This document shows, in pieces, positions 43,056 through 51,248 of a stretch of DNA of 64,000 bases. The translations under genes and the position numbers were made by a program. Every line of letters starts with the position of its first letter. Position 1 is the first letter of the stretch. This stretch comes from Bryobacterales bacterium. GTDB taxonomy: Bacteria > Acidobacteriota > Terriglobia > Bryobacterales > UBA6623. Under the pieces are notes generated by a model that saw only the letters and a program-made list of their open reading frames with translations, was not told the origin of the DNA and did not search any database. Location of the stretch: positions 1 through 64,000 of the forward strand of contig JAJDTX010000070.1 in assembly GCA_022826925.1 (NCBI GenBank). The letters run 5' to 3'.

Positions 43056-44585
43056 ATGCCGTACCCGACCAGCGCCCAAGCCACCACGATCGCGGGACTA
43101 TTGGCGGGACAAGACGGGTCCCTGCCAGCGCTGCGCAGCGAGTCTGGCGCGCGCATGTCCTACGGGGAATTGCGCCAGCAAGCCGAACGGACCGCCGCTG
43201 CGCTGAACGCCAACGGCATCGGGCGAGGCGACGCCGTTGCCATGGTCCTTGAGAACGGATCCCACATGGCGGCGGCGTTTGTAGCCGTGGCGGCCGCGGC
43301 AGCTGCAGCGCCGCTCCACCCGGGGCTGCGCGAGCGAGAGCTCAGAGACAGCTTGGAGAGCCTGCGGGCGCGGGCCTTGATCGTGACGGCGGGCAGCGAG
43401 ACTCCCGCAACCAAGGTGGCGCAGCGACTGTCCGTCCCTATCCTGCAGTTGGAAGCGATCGATCCCGCGGGCGGCTTCCGGCTCGTGGGCGGCCCGGCTG
43501 CGGGCGGAGACCTGCCGGACGCGGCAAGACCGGAAGATACCGCGCTGCTGCTGCACACCTCCGGCACGACGGCCAAGCCGAAGCTGGTGCCGCTCACGCA
43601 GGGAAACCTGGCCGCGTCGGCGGCCAATATCGCATCGACCTTGCGGCTTGGGCCCGAAGACACGTGCCTGAACATCATGCCGCTGTTTCACATCCACGGC
43701 TTGATCGGGGCGCTGCTGTCGTCGCTTTGCGCCGGCGCGTCGGTGGCTGCGACGCCGGGCTTCGCGCCGATGCGCTTCTTCAAGTGGCTGGACGAGTTGC
43801 GGCCCACCTGGTACAGCGCCGTGCCGACCATGCACCAGGCGATCTTGCAACGCTCGGCCAGGAACGCCGCCAGCCTGGGCCGGAGCCGGTTGCGGCTGAT
43901 CCGCTCGTCGTCGGCCGCCTTGCCGCCGTCCGTCCTCGCGGCCCTAGAGGAGGCCTTTGGCTGCCCGGTGGTCGAATCCTACGGCATGACAGAGGCATCG
44001 CACCAAATGGCTAGCAATCCCCTGCCCCCCGCCGCGCGGAAGCCCGGCACGGTCGGGCTCGCGGCCGGGCCGGAGGTGGCGATCATGGACGGCGCGGGCG
44101 GCCTGCTGCCCGTCGGCGCAACAGGCGAGGTCGTGATTCGGGGCGCGAACGTGATGGCCGGCTACGTGGACAATCCGCAGGCCAATGCCAGCGCTTTCCA
44201 CGGGCAGTGGTTCCGCACGGGGGACCAAGGCCACTGCGACAGCGATGGCTACTTCACGATCACGGGCAGGTTGAAGGAGCTCATCAACCGGGGCGGCGAG
44301 AAAATCTCCCCGCGCGAGATCGACGAAGCGCTCCTGGAACATCCCGCTGTCGCGCAAGCCGTGGCCTTCGCGATGCCCCACGCGAAGCTCGGCGAGGAAG
44401 TGGCGGCCGCCGTAGTGCTCGAGGAGGGTTCCGATCTGACGCAGCGGGCGCTGGGCCAGTTCGCCGCCGAGCGGCTGGCCGCGCACAAGGTGCCCCGCGT
44501 GGTGCGCTTCGTCGAGGCCATCCCCAAGGGTCCCAGCGGCAAGCTGAAGCGCGTGGGCCTGGCCAAGGACCTCGGTCTTGGCTAG
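43056..44585 (+). CDS. AMP-dependent CoA ligase, oxalate-CoA ligase-like
   Basis: This 509-residue adenylate-forming enzyme has the ATP motif LLHTSGTTAKPKLV (near residue 166), the YGMTEASHQM motif, TGDQGHCDSDGYF and the C-terminal hinge GRLKELINRGGEKISP with the catalytic Lys in PKGPSGKLKR. The phrases PLFHIHGLIG, SSAALPPSVL and ASHQMASNPLPP closely match plant and yeast oxalyl-CoA synthetases (AAE3/Pcs60), so oxalate is the best-guess substrate; other short acids are possible. An oxalyl-CoA decarboxylase would complete oxalate breakdown but is not seen here. It lies 21 bp after speA. Confidence 0.85.
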   Translation: MPYPTSAQATTIAGLLAGQDGSLPALRSESGARMSYGELRQQAERTAAALNANGIGRGDAVAMVLENGSHMAAAFVAVAAAAAAAPLHPGLRERELRDSLESLRARALIVTAGSETPATKVAQRLSVPILQLEAIDPAGGFRLVGGPAAGGDLPDAARPEDTALLLHTSGTTAKPKLVPLTQGNLAASAANIASTLRLGPEDTCLNIMPLFHIHGLIGALLSSLCAGASVAATPGFAPMRFFKWLDELRPTWYSAVPTMHQAILQRSARNAASLGRSRLRLIRSSSAALPPSVLAALEEAFGCPVVESYGMTEASHQMASNPLPPAARKPGTVGLAAGPEVAIMDGAGGLLPVGATGEVVIRGANVMAGYVDNPQANASAFHGQWFRTGDQGHCDSDGYFTITGRLKELINRGGEKISPREIDEALLEHPAVAQAVAFAMPHAKLGEEVAAAVVLEEGSDLTQRALGQFAAERLAAHKVPRVVRFVEAIPKGPSGKLKRVGLAKDLGLG

Positions 44586-45087
44586 GTCGATGTATTCAGA
44601 GGTCTCCCCAGTCGGCACCGCTGTAGCAGCGTGCGCTTGAACCCCTCCGTACGGTCGGAGTCAAGACAGACGATCGCGTAACCAAGCCGTCACTACTTGA
44701 GCAAGCCGATCAAGAGCGCCGAAGCCGCCAATATGCCACCCATTAGGCCGATAAACTCGTTGCGCCAGGCCCGAGCCTGGGTGGGTGTCGAGTGGAACAG
44801 GCATCGATTTCCAGTCAGAGGACATTCATGGCTAGTCATAGACTCAAAGTAACGGATTTCCGCGCACACTGCTCCACTCCGATGAACACAGCACGGGAGT
44901 GTTCAAATCCTGTCTCGAGACGACGGGAATTCGTGGCAGCAGGAACCGCTCCTTGCTGTGAGCGTGTATCTGGCAAGCCTGCTCGGGCCGCGGTCCTACT
45001 CGGAGGGGGCGAGAGAGGGTGAAAGCCGGAGGGGACTCCTCCACACCGTACTCGGTCGGTACGCCGGGAGAGGTTGCCGAAGTGTCC
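44586..45087. other. Convergent intergenic region, 502 bp, with two hairpins
   Basis: Nothing recognisable as protein is found on either strand between the CoA ligase and pyrF. CTCCG/CGGAG (44645-44660) and CCAGGC/GCCTGG (44765-44780, loop CCGA) form hairpins that could end transcription from the left. A T-loop-like GTTCAAATCC near 44907 was checked and has no tRNA arms around it. The length is large for a convergent gap in this dense window. Confidence 0.5.
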
Positions 45088-45807
45088 TCAGTCGGCGAAG
45101 ACATCGGCGATCGTGCGCTGAATCGACTCGGCGGCCGCGCTTGGGTCGGCAGCGTTCCGGATCGGCCGACCCACCACGATGTGGTCGGCTCCGTTCAAGA
45201 ATGCTTGGCGCACATCGACAGTGCGCTTTTGGTCGTCTACGGGCCGGTTTTCCACGGGCCGAATGCCGGGAGTGACGACTAGCAGGCGGCTATCCACGTG
45301 TTGGCGCAGCGCCGGTGCCTCCAAGCCCGACGATATTACCCCGTCACAGCCGATCTCGAACGCGCGCCGCGCCCGCGAGAGGACGAGTTCCCGGGGGTTG
45401 CAGGCGAAGCCGAGATCGTCCAAGTCGCCCCGGTCAAGGCTCGTCAGCGCCGTCACCGCCAAGATCTTGACATCGCCGCGATTGGAGCAGGCCGCGGCCA
45501 GCATCGCGTCGTTGCCGTGGACCGTGCAAAACGTCACGCCCCGGCCGCCAAGGCGACGGACCGCTCGCCCGACGGTCTCGGGCACGTCGAAGAACTTCAG
45601 ATCCACGAACACCTTCTTGCCCGAGGACGTGAGCCGGTCGACGAGCTGGAAATAGCCGCCGTCCATGAACAGTTCGAGCCCCAGCTTGTAGAAGCAGACC
45701 GAATCGCCGAGTCGATCCGCCAAGGCTAGCGCCGAGGACGTGTCGGGCACGTCCATGGCGAAGATGAGCCGTTCGCGCAACGGGACCGCATTCGGAGAGA
45801 GAGGCAT
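45088..45807 (-). CDS. pyrF: Orotidine 5'-phosphate decarboxylase
   Basis: This 239-residue enzyme removes CO2 from orotidine monophosphate to give UMP, the last step of pyrimidine synthesis. The catalytic tetrad motif is D69-L-K71-F-F-D74 in VDLKFFDVPETV, the N-terminal substrate Asp is in FAMDVPD, and the phosphate-binding end VTPGIRP and HIVVGRPI are intact. Length and motif order are typical of the bacterial short form. It stands alone, with no other pyrimidine gene near. Confidence 0.96.
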   Translation of the reverse strand: MPLSPNAVPLRERLIFAMDVPDTSSALALADRLGDSVCFYKLGLELFMDGGYFQLVDRLTSSGKKVFVDLKFFDVPETVGRAVRRLGGRGVTFCTVHGNDAMLAAACSNRGDVKILAVTALTSLDRGDLDDLGFACNPRELVLSRARRAFEIGCDGVISSGLEAPALRQHVDSRLLVVTPGIRPVENRPVDDQKRTVDVRQAFLNGADHIVVGRPIRNAADPSAAAESIQRTIADVFAD

Positions 45808-45815
45808 CTGCGTCT

Positions 45816-45821
45816 AGGCTA
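45816..45821 (-). promoter_or_regulatory. -10-like element 8 bases before pyrF
   Basis: TAGCCT on the minus strand is followed by 8 bases and the ATG at 45807, matching the short-leader geometry seen elsewhere. No Shine-Dalgarno sequence is visible. Confidence 0.35.
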
Positions 45822-45849
45822 GCGCGGAGCCGGCAGTACGGCCGGGCGC

Positions 45850-46938
45850 TCAGGCCTGGCTGGCCTGAGACACCACCCCCGACACGGGACCGATCAGCAG
45901 CTTGTTCGCCACCGTGTTGGGCAATGTGGTCAGCAGCACGAAGCGCACCCCGGACTGCGGATCAGCCCAAGCGAGCGTGCCGGTGGCGCCGCCGTGCCAC
46001 GCGGTGCGCTCCGAGCAGCCAGCGCCGGCACCAACGCCAAGAGCGAAGCCAAGGCCTCGCGGCCTGCCCAGCTTGGGCGTGTGGTTGCGCACCATCAGCG
46101 CCGCGGTCGCCGGCCGCAGCACCTCGGCTCGTTCCGGCGCCAGGAACTCGAGAAAGAACCTCGACACGTCCCCCGCGCTGGAATGGGCCCCGCCCCACGG
46201 GGACGCCAGCTCGCGCCAGTAGCGGCTGTTCCAATCCCAGTGCGCGGCCTCGGACCTGCCTTGCCCGCCGTGCGGCGGGCCCTGCTCGACTTGGCTGCGC
46301 TGCGTCTCTTCCAAGCGGATTCGGCCCAGACCCAGGGCGGTGCGCTCCATCCCGAGCGGCCGGTACAGGCTCTGTTCCAAGTAATCGGGAAACGCCGTGC
46401 CCGTGATACGCTCGCAAATCTCGGCCAGCAACAGGATGCCCATGCTCTGGTAGGAGTAGCGCGTGCCCGGCTCGAACAGCAGGGGCGTGCGGATCGTCCG
46501 CTCGACAAATTCGCTCAAGGGAGCGTTTCGCTTGCGCAGCTCGACGTTCTCGGGAAGCTGGTCCGGCAAGCCGGACGTGTGCGTCAGCAAGTGCTTGACG
46601 GTCACGCGGGAGCGCGCCCCTCCGCTGAACTCCGGAACGAAGCGCCTGACCGGATCGGCCAGTTTCAGCTCCCCGCGGTCGGCCAGCAGCATCGCGCCAG
46701 CGGCCGTCATCGGCTTGGTAATCGAAGCCAGCAAGAATATCGCGTCCACTGTCAAGGCACTGCCGAAGTGGCGCTGAAACACGTCCCCGCCGCGGCGGAC
46801 GTCAAGCACGGCGCCCTTGACCGCGCCGCCAGCAACCTGGGCGTCGACCAAGCCCGCGGCCGCCTCAAGGTCGTCGCGGCGAGCGGCGCTCGCAATCGAG
46901 CCCGCCAGCGCCGCAGTCAAGAAAGTCCTGCGCCTCAT
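45850..46938 (-). CDS. Exported serine hydrolase, beta-lactamase/esterase (class C-like) family
   Basis: This 362-residue protein begins RRRTFLTAALAG, a twin-arginine-type signal. It has the S72-x-x-K75 catalytic motif (ASITKPM) of class C beta-lactamase-like esterases, D-alanyl-D-alanine peptidases and related hydrolases. The usual YxN is Y163-Q-S165, with Asn replaced by Ser, which is common among esterase-type members and argues against true beta-lactamase. The third motif is replaced by a His-Gly segment (WHGGATGT). The natural substrate is unknown. A TGCTAGGAT element lies 9 bases before the start. Confidence 0.87.
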   Translation of the reverse strand: MRRRTFLTAALAGSIASAARRDDLEAAAGLVDAQVAGGAVKGAVLDVRRGGDVFQRHFGSALTVDAIFLLASITKPMTAAGAMLLADRGELKLADPVRRFVPEFSGGARSRVTVKHLLTHTSGLPDQLPENVELRKRNAPLSEFVERTIRTPLLFEPGTRYSYQSMGILLLAEICERITGTAFPDYLEQSLYRPLGMERTALGLGRIRLEETQRSQVEQGPPHGGQGRSEAAHWDWNSRYWRELASPWGGAHSSAGDVSRFFLEFLAPERAEVLRPATAALMVRNHTPKLGRPRGLGFALGVGAGAGCSERTAWHGGATGTLAWADPQSGVRFVLLTTLPNTVANKLLIGPVSGVVSQASQA

Positions 46939-46947
46939 CCGCGGAAA

Positions 46948-46956
46948 ATCCTAGCA
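46948..46956 (-). promoter_or_regulatory. Extended -10 element 9 bases before the serine hydrolase gene
   Basis: TGCTAGGAT reads on the minus strand and leaves 9 bases to the ATG at 46938. This is the same form as the element before the EF-hand gene. Confidence 0.4.
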
Positions 46957-46981
46957 AAGGTCCGCAAGCCTACGGCGCGGC

Positions 46982-48823
46982 CTACTCTGCATCGGCCCGG
47001 ATCTTGCCGACCAAGTTCGGCAGGTAAGCGCCGAAGCGCCGGTCGTAGCGCGGATCTCTCTGCGGCACGGCCAAGATCCTCTCAAGGGCAGGGTTGGCTC
47101 GCTCGTCCATGTAATCCAGCGCGTTGAGGGCGGCCATTGCAACGAACAAGCCGTTTTCGCTCGTATCGGCGTGCTGTACGAGCACTTCAAGCGCGCGCCC
47201 GGCGTCGGCATCGCTGCCATAACGACCCAGCGCCTCGCCCGCGGCGATCCGCACGGTCGGATCCGCGTCGCCCAGCGCCGTCCGCAAAGGGCCAGCCAAG
47301 GCTTGGACGCCGTCACGGCCGCGCATCAGGGCGCCTAGGGCCGCCCAATAGCGCACTGCGCTGTCGGGGTCGTCGAAGCCCTGGCGCAAGTCGGCCTCCG
47401 CCCCGGCCTCCATGGAGGATGCCAGCTCCGCCATGCGCATGATGCGCCCGATCGGAAAGCGCATGGGGTTGGCACCCATCGAATGCGGCGCGTCATCTCC
47501 GGCGCGCTCGTGAATCGCATTCTCTGGCAGAAAGCCAAGGTCGCGGATCGACAGCGACCACTCTCGGCGTGCCGCCCGCAAGCGCTCGAGATCCTTGCGG
47601 TGCTCGGGACTGGAAGCCAGGTTCTGCGTCTCGTCGGGGTCCCGCTCCAGATCGTAGAGCTCTTCGGCGGGCTTGGTCTCCCAGAAGTGCGTCCGGGGTC
47701 GCTGGAGCTTGCCCGCGTGGTAAAGGCGGTGCCACACGGCAGTGGTTGGGGTCTGGAACATGTACTGGATGTACTGCCCGTAGATGCGGTGCGGCATGAA
47801 GTTGCGGATGTACATGAAGCGGCCGTCGGTCACGCTGCGAACCATGTCGTAGCGTTCGTCCATCCTGCCGCGAAAGCCGTAGATATACGGCTGGGGCGGC
47901 GCTTCGAACTCACCGGCGAAGGCGTAGCCCTGGAAGTGGTCGGGCGGCTCGACGCCGGCCAAGCTCAGCACAGTCGGCGCGAGGTCAACGAACCCAACCA
48001 AGCGCTCGCTCGCGCCGCCGACCGCGTACTCGGCGGGCCGCAAGTGCTTGAACTTCTCCGGTATGTGCAGGATCAGCGGGACGTGGAGGCCGGAATTGTA
48101 CGTCCAGCGCTTGCCGCGCGGCATGCCCGGCCCGTGATCGGCCCAGTAGAACACGATCGTGTCCTCTTCGAGGCCGTCCTCGCGCAGCTCGGCCAGCACC
48201 TTGCCCGCCATTGCGTCCATCTCGCTGATCTTGTCGTGATACTGGGCCCAGTCGGTGCGGCTTTCCTCGGTGTCGGGATGGTAGGCCGGCACCCGCACCT
48301 GGGCGGGATCGTGGACCGGCGTGTGGGGCCGGCGGCGAATCTGGGATTCGTGGGTGACCGTGAAATTGAACACCGCGAAGAACGGCTGGCCCGGCGCGCG
48401 CTTGCGCCAGTGCGCCTGGCGGCTCGACTCGTCCCAGACCTGGCCGGGCTTCTTCAGGTTGTAGTCTTCCTTGGCGTTGTTCGAGACGTAATAGCCGGCG
48501 TCGCTGAGGTATTGGGGGAACATGCGCATCGAAGAGGGCAGCTGCGTCATCGAGCGCATGTGCTGGGCGCCGGTCGACGGTGGGTACATCCCGCTGATGA
48601 TGGTGGTGCGCGCCGGAGCGCAAACCGGCGCGGTTGACCAAGCGCGGCGGTAAATCATGCCCTTGGCGCCGAGGGCGTCGAGATTGGGCGTGTCCGCGTA
48701 GGAGTCCCCGTAAGCCCCGAGGTGCGGGCCGTTGTCCTCCGAGCTGATCCACAAGATGTTGGGGCTGTCGGCGCCGACAGCCGTCGCGGCTAGGGCAGCC
48801 AGCAGCGCGATCCTAGAGAGCAT
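46982..48823 (-). CDS. Secreted sulfatase with C-terminal HEAT-repeat-like extension
   Basis: This 613-residue protein has a signal peptide (about residues 1-18) and a sulfatase domain (about 20-440). The catalytic motif is C68-A-P-A-R72 followed by TTIISGMYP, with C68 the formylglycine precursor. The metal site is SSEDNG in place of the usual DDQ, a variant seen in heparan-N-sulfatase-like enzymes. The C-terminal part (about 480-610) has repeated helical units, such as DPDSAVRYWAALGALMRG and DADPTVRIAAGEALGRYG, which match HEAT/PBS-lyase repeats and probably bind a protein or glycan. Its substrate is not evident; the N-sulfatase resemblance is suggestive only. Confidence 0.9.
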   Translation of the reverse strand: MLSRIALLAALAATAVGADSPNILWISSEDNGPHLGAYGDSYADTPNLDALGAKGMIYRRAWSTAPVCAPARTTIISGMYPPSTGAQHMRSMTQLPSSMRMFPQYLSDAGYYVSNNAKEDYNLKKPGQVWDESSRQAHWRKRAPGQPFFAVFNFTVTHESQIRRRPHTPVHDPAQVRVPAYHPDTEESRTDWAQYHDKISEMDAMAGKVLAELREDGLEEDTIVFYWADHGPGMPRGKRWTYNSGLHVPLILHIPEKFKHLRPAEYAVGGASERLVGFVDLAPTVLSLAGVEPPDHFQGYAFAGEFEAPPQPYIYGFRGRMDERYDMVRSVTDGRFMYIRNFMPHRIYGQYIQYMFQTPTTAVWHRLYHAGKLQRPRTHFWETKPAEELYDLERDPDETQNLASSPEHRKDLERLRAARREWSLSIRDLGFLPENAIHERAGDDAPHSMGANPMRFPIGRIMRMAELASSMEAGAEADLRQGFDDPDSAVRYWAALGALMRGRDGVQALAGPLRTALGDADPTVRIAAGEALGRYGSDADAGRALEVLVQHADTSENGLFVAMAALNALDYMDERANPALERILAVPQRDPRYDRRFGAYLPNLVGKIRADAE

Positions 48824-48830
48824 GCCCCAA

Positions 48831-48836
48831 AGTATA
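48831..48836 (-). promoter_or_regulatory. -10 element 7 bases before the sulfatase gene
   Basis: TATACT on the minus strand is followed by exactly 7 bases and the ATG at 48823, predicting a leaderless transcript. No Shine-Dalgarno sequence is present. Confidence 0.45.
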
Positions 48837-48852
48837 GCGAGGCGCTAACGGT

Positions 48853-48858
48853 TAGAAT
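48853..48858 (+). promoter_or_regulatory. -10-like element upstream of nrdR
   Basis: TAGAAT lies 31 bases before the GTG at 48890, giving a short leader. It sits back to back with the promoter of the divergent sulfatase. The inverted repeat GGCGCGC/GCCGGCC downstream is GC-rich and of uncertain meaning. Confidence 0.35.
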
Positions 48859-48889
48859 CGTAGGTCCGGCGCGCTTCGCCGGCCCGACC

Positions 48890-49345
48890 GTGCTCTGCCC
48901 GTACTGCGGCCACCTGAAGAACAAAGTGATCGACTCCCGCACTACCAAGGGGGAGGAGGTGATCCGGCGCCGTCGCGACTGCTTGTTATGCAAGCGCCGT
49001 TTCACCACCTACGAGCGGGTCGAAGAACTGCCCGTCATGGTCGTGAAGAAGGATCAGCACCGCGAGCGCTTCGACCGCAAGAAGGTGCTGCAAGGGCTGA
49101 TGCGGGCATGCGAGAAGCGGCCCGTCTCGATGGCGGCAATCGAAGCCATGGTGGGCGCCGCCGAGTCCGAGGTGATGGGATCGCCCGAGGGCGAGTGCCC
49201 CACGAGCAGGATCGGCGAGGTGCTCATGCAGGAGCTGAAGCGGGTCGACCGGGTGGCCTATGTGCGTTTCGCATCGGTCTACCGCGATTTCCAGGACGAA
49301 CAACAGTTCGTGAAGGAGATCCACTCGCTCCAGTTGGAGCCGTAG
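48890..49345 (+). CDS. nrdR: Transcriptional repressor NrdR
   Basis: This 151-residue protein represses ribonucleotide reductase genes by sensing ATP/dATP. The zinc finger uses C3, C6, C31 and C34 (LCPYCGH and DCLLCKRRFTTYE). The ATP-cone domain (about residues 49-140) has the typical VVKKDQHRERFDRKK and the later AYVRFASVYRDF. It starts at GTG, matching the normal MxCPxC N-terminus. No ribonucleotide reductase gene or clear NrdR box is seen in the window. Confidence 0.96.
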   Translation: MLCPYCGHLKNKVIDSRTTKGEEVIRRRRDCLLCKRRFTTYERVEELPVMVVKKDQHRERFDRKKVLQGLMRACEKRPVSMAAIEAMVGAAESEVMGSPEGECPTSRIGEVLMQELKRVDRVAYVRFASVYRDFQDEQQFVKEIHSLQLEP

Positions 49346-49363
49346 CAGACGCTGCTCCCGTCG

Positions 49364-49379
49364 CGCCCGTCCGCGGGCG
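49364..49379. terminator. Convergent hairpin between nrdR and the BNR gene
   Basis: CGCCCG (49364-49369) and CGGGCG (49374-49379) pair around a 4-base loop, placed between two convergent genes, so it could act on both. No T-run follows on either strand. Confidence 0.4.
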
Positions 49380-49397
49380 GCGCGTTCGTTGCCCAGA

Positions 49398-50738
49398 CTA
49401 GTCGCGCTCGTCCAGCAAGTATGCCGAGCCCTTGCCGGCACCCTGCCAGGCGTAGAACAGTAGCAGGTCGTCTACGCTCTGCCCGTCCTCGCCGCGCACG
49501 AACTTGACGCTCTGGTAGCGCAATCCGTTCTTGGGCGTCAGGTCGCGGGAGCGCTTCCAGTGGGCGCCCGAAACGTCAGAGACCCATTCCTCGACACGGT
49601 CGCCCCAGCCATAGCTGTTCATGAGCGTGTCCTCGTTCGCCTCGCCGTCGCCGGCGATCAAGAAGGCCTGGAAGGACCCGTCCGGGCGCGCTACCAAGTG
49701 AGTCGAGTTGAACGGATGCCCGGTTCCCGTCAGGGCTGTCTTCTCCCACTTACCCGCGCGCAGGCGGACGAAATAGAACGTCGAAGCGTAGGGCGTCTCG
49801 CCCGATACCGGCAGCAGGAAGTTCGGCTCGCCGCCCGGCCCGAGCGCGATCGAGGGGCCCACGGACGCACTGCCGCCTTCTGTGTCCAGCACCAAGCAGT
49901 CGCGCTGGGCGCTTGCAAAGTTCACCGGCCTGGCGAGTTCCTTGCCGTGCGCGTTGAAGACCTTCCCGCTTGCGAGGTCGGCCCGGACATAGTAGAGGTT
50001 GTGGCGTCGGGTGTAGTCATGCAGCACCGATCCGTAGCGCTGGCTCGCGATGGGCTCCTCGACCTTCCAGATGAAGGCGATGTGCAGCGCGCTCCCGTCT
50101 GCGCTCACCCGTGTCGTCTGATACGAGCCGGCGTGGGACGCGAGTGGTGACTCCTGCGGGGGTGCGTCCATATCGATCACCGGGCTCTTCGGCTTGTCCC
50201 AAGTGCGGCCCCCGTCGGCGGAGGTGCGATAGGTCCAGAAGCCCAAGTGGCCGCTCTCGCGGAAATAGACAAGCGTCCTGCCATCGGCGAGACGGTGGAC
50301 TTGCGGGTAGGACACTGACTGCGAAATCTCGGCGAGCCGCTCCCATGCGTCCGTGGCGCCGGGCCGCTTCGTCGCTAGGTGGTATCCCGGGGTGCGATGG
50401 AAGCCGAAAGCGACGTGCACGCGGCCGTCGGACTCGGCCCACACGACCGGCGCGTAGTGTTGGTCCCGCTCGAAGCGCTGGGCATCGATCTCGATGCCGG
50501 TTCCGGAAAGCAGCATGCGGGGCTCGGAGAACTTGCGCTCGGCGAGGTCATAGGAGCGAATCCAAGGCAGCCCCTTGTCGCCGCGCCAGACCATGTGCAG
50601 CTGGCCCTGGCTGACAACCGCTTGAGGGTACATGCGGTTGTCATAGAGCATCTTCAGCGCTCCGTCTCCGGCGAAGCGCGCAACCTGGGCTGCCAACGGG
50701 CAGCCAGCCAGTAGCAACGTGAACAGGAGCGGCCTCAT
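49398..50738 (-). CDS. BNR-repeat (sialidase-like propeller) lipoprotein
   Basis: This 446-residue protein has a short signal with a lipobox-like LAGC at residues 10-13. It then has the fold pattern of BNR_4/sialidase-type propellers, with an Asp-box-like motif SADGGRTWDKPKSP and repeated strand pairs such as HVAFGFHRTPGYHL and LHIAFIWKVEEP. It may cleave or bind a glycan, but no catalytic set is clear. The ATG at 50738 comes directly before the signal, with a TATGCT element 10 bases upstream; the frame is open far upstream without homology. It is downstream of a hydrolase remnant on the same strand. Confidence 0.75.
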   Translation of the reverse strand: MRPLLFTLLLAGCPLAAQVARFAGDGALKMLYDNRMYPQAVVSQGQLHMVWRGDKGLPWIRSYDLAERKFSEPRMLLSGTGIEIDAQRFERDQHYAPVVWAESDGRVHVAFGFHRTPGYHLATKRPGATDAWERLAEISQSVSYPQVHRLADGRTLVYFRESGHLGFWTYRTSADGGRTWDKPKSPVIDMDAPPQESPLASHAGSYQTTRVSADGSALHIAFIWKVEEPIASQRYGSVLHDYTRRHNLYYVRADLASGKVFNAHGKELARPVNFASAQRDCLVLDTEGGSASVGPSIALGPGGEPNFLLPVSGETPYASTFYFVRLRAGKWEKTALTGTGHPFNSTHLVARPDGSFQAFLIAGDGEANEDTLMNSYGWGDRVEEWVSDVSGAHWKRSRDLTPKNGLRYQSVKFVRGEDGQSVDDLLLFYAWQGAGKGSAYLLDERD

Positions 50739-50853
50739 GAGAGCATCCAGCATAGCCCGGCCCCGAGAACCGCGCAAATCCAACGGCAGCACGCCCTGAA
50801 TCGCGAGCTCATACCGCGCCATGAGAGGGAACAGTTCCCCCGAATACCTCCGG

Positions 50854-51189
50854 TCAAATCCCGCATGACGCGAGAAAGCTACTGACCACTCTCGTTCGCG
50901 CCTCGTCGTAGAACACCTTCCCACCATGGGCAGCCCCGTGCAATTCGTGGAGAGCGACCGACAGCCCGAGGCCCTTGAACTTGCCATGCAGCTCACGCGA
51001 CTGGTTGATGGGCATCTGCGGATCTTGATCTCCGTGCAGCAAGAGCGACGGCGGGTCCGAGCTGTCGACATGAAAGACCGGGCTCGCCAACATCGCCAGT
51101 TGCCGCTGTTGCTCGGGCTGGCCGCCGAGCAAGAGCTGCAAAGCCGGTTTCCGGACACTCAAGCGGCCTGAGCATGGTGCTTGGCTCAG
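50854..51189 (-). pseudogene. Remnant of an alpha/beta-hydrolase (esterase/dienelactone hydrolase type), C-terminal part only
   Basis: The frame is open from just after a stop codon at 51190-51192 to a stop at 50854, giving about 111 residues. They match the C-terminal third of BD-FAE/dienelactone-hydrolase-type esterases: LLLGGQPEQQRQLAMLASP, then SDPPSLLLHGDQDPQMPINQ with the catalytic Asp, and HELHGAAHGG with the catalytic His. The part with the nucleophile Ser and oxyanion hole is missing, and only 57 bp remain before the next gene. It has no clear start. It is most simply a 5'-truncated pseudogene left by a deletion, perhaps when the receptor gene upstream was acquired. Confidence 0.65.
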
Positions 51190-51248
51190 CTACTCCCGGC
51201 GAGCGGCAGGGCGCCGGCGCCCCGCCGCTGCGCGAGTTCCGAAGGCAG

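Noticed and set aside
44885-44935. tRNA-like T-loop GTTCAAATCC
   Set aside because: The flanking bases do not form a T-stem, and no anticodon or acceptor arm can be built.
45850-46938. Beta-lactamase resistance gene
   Set aside because: The YxN motif is YQS and the third motif differs; an esterase or peptidase role fits better.
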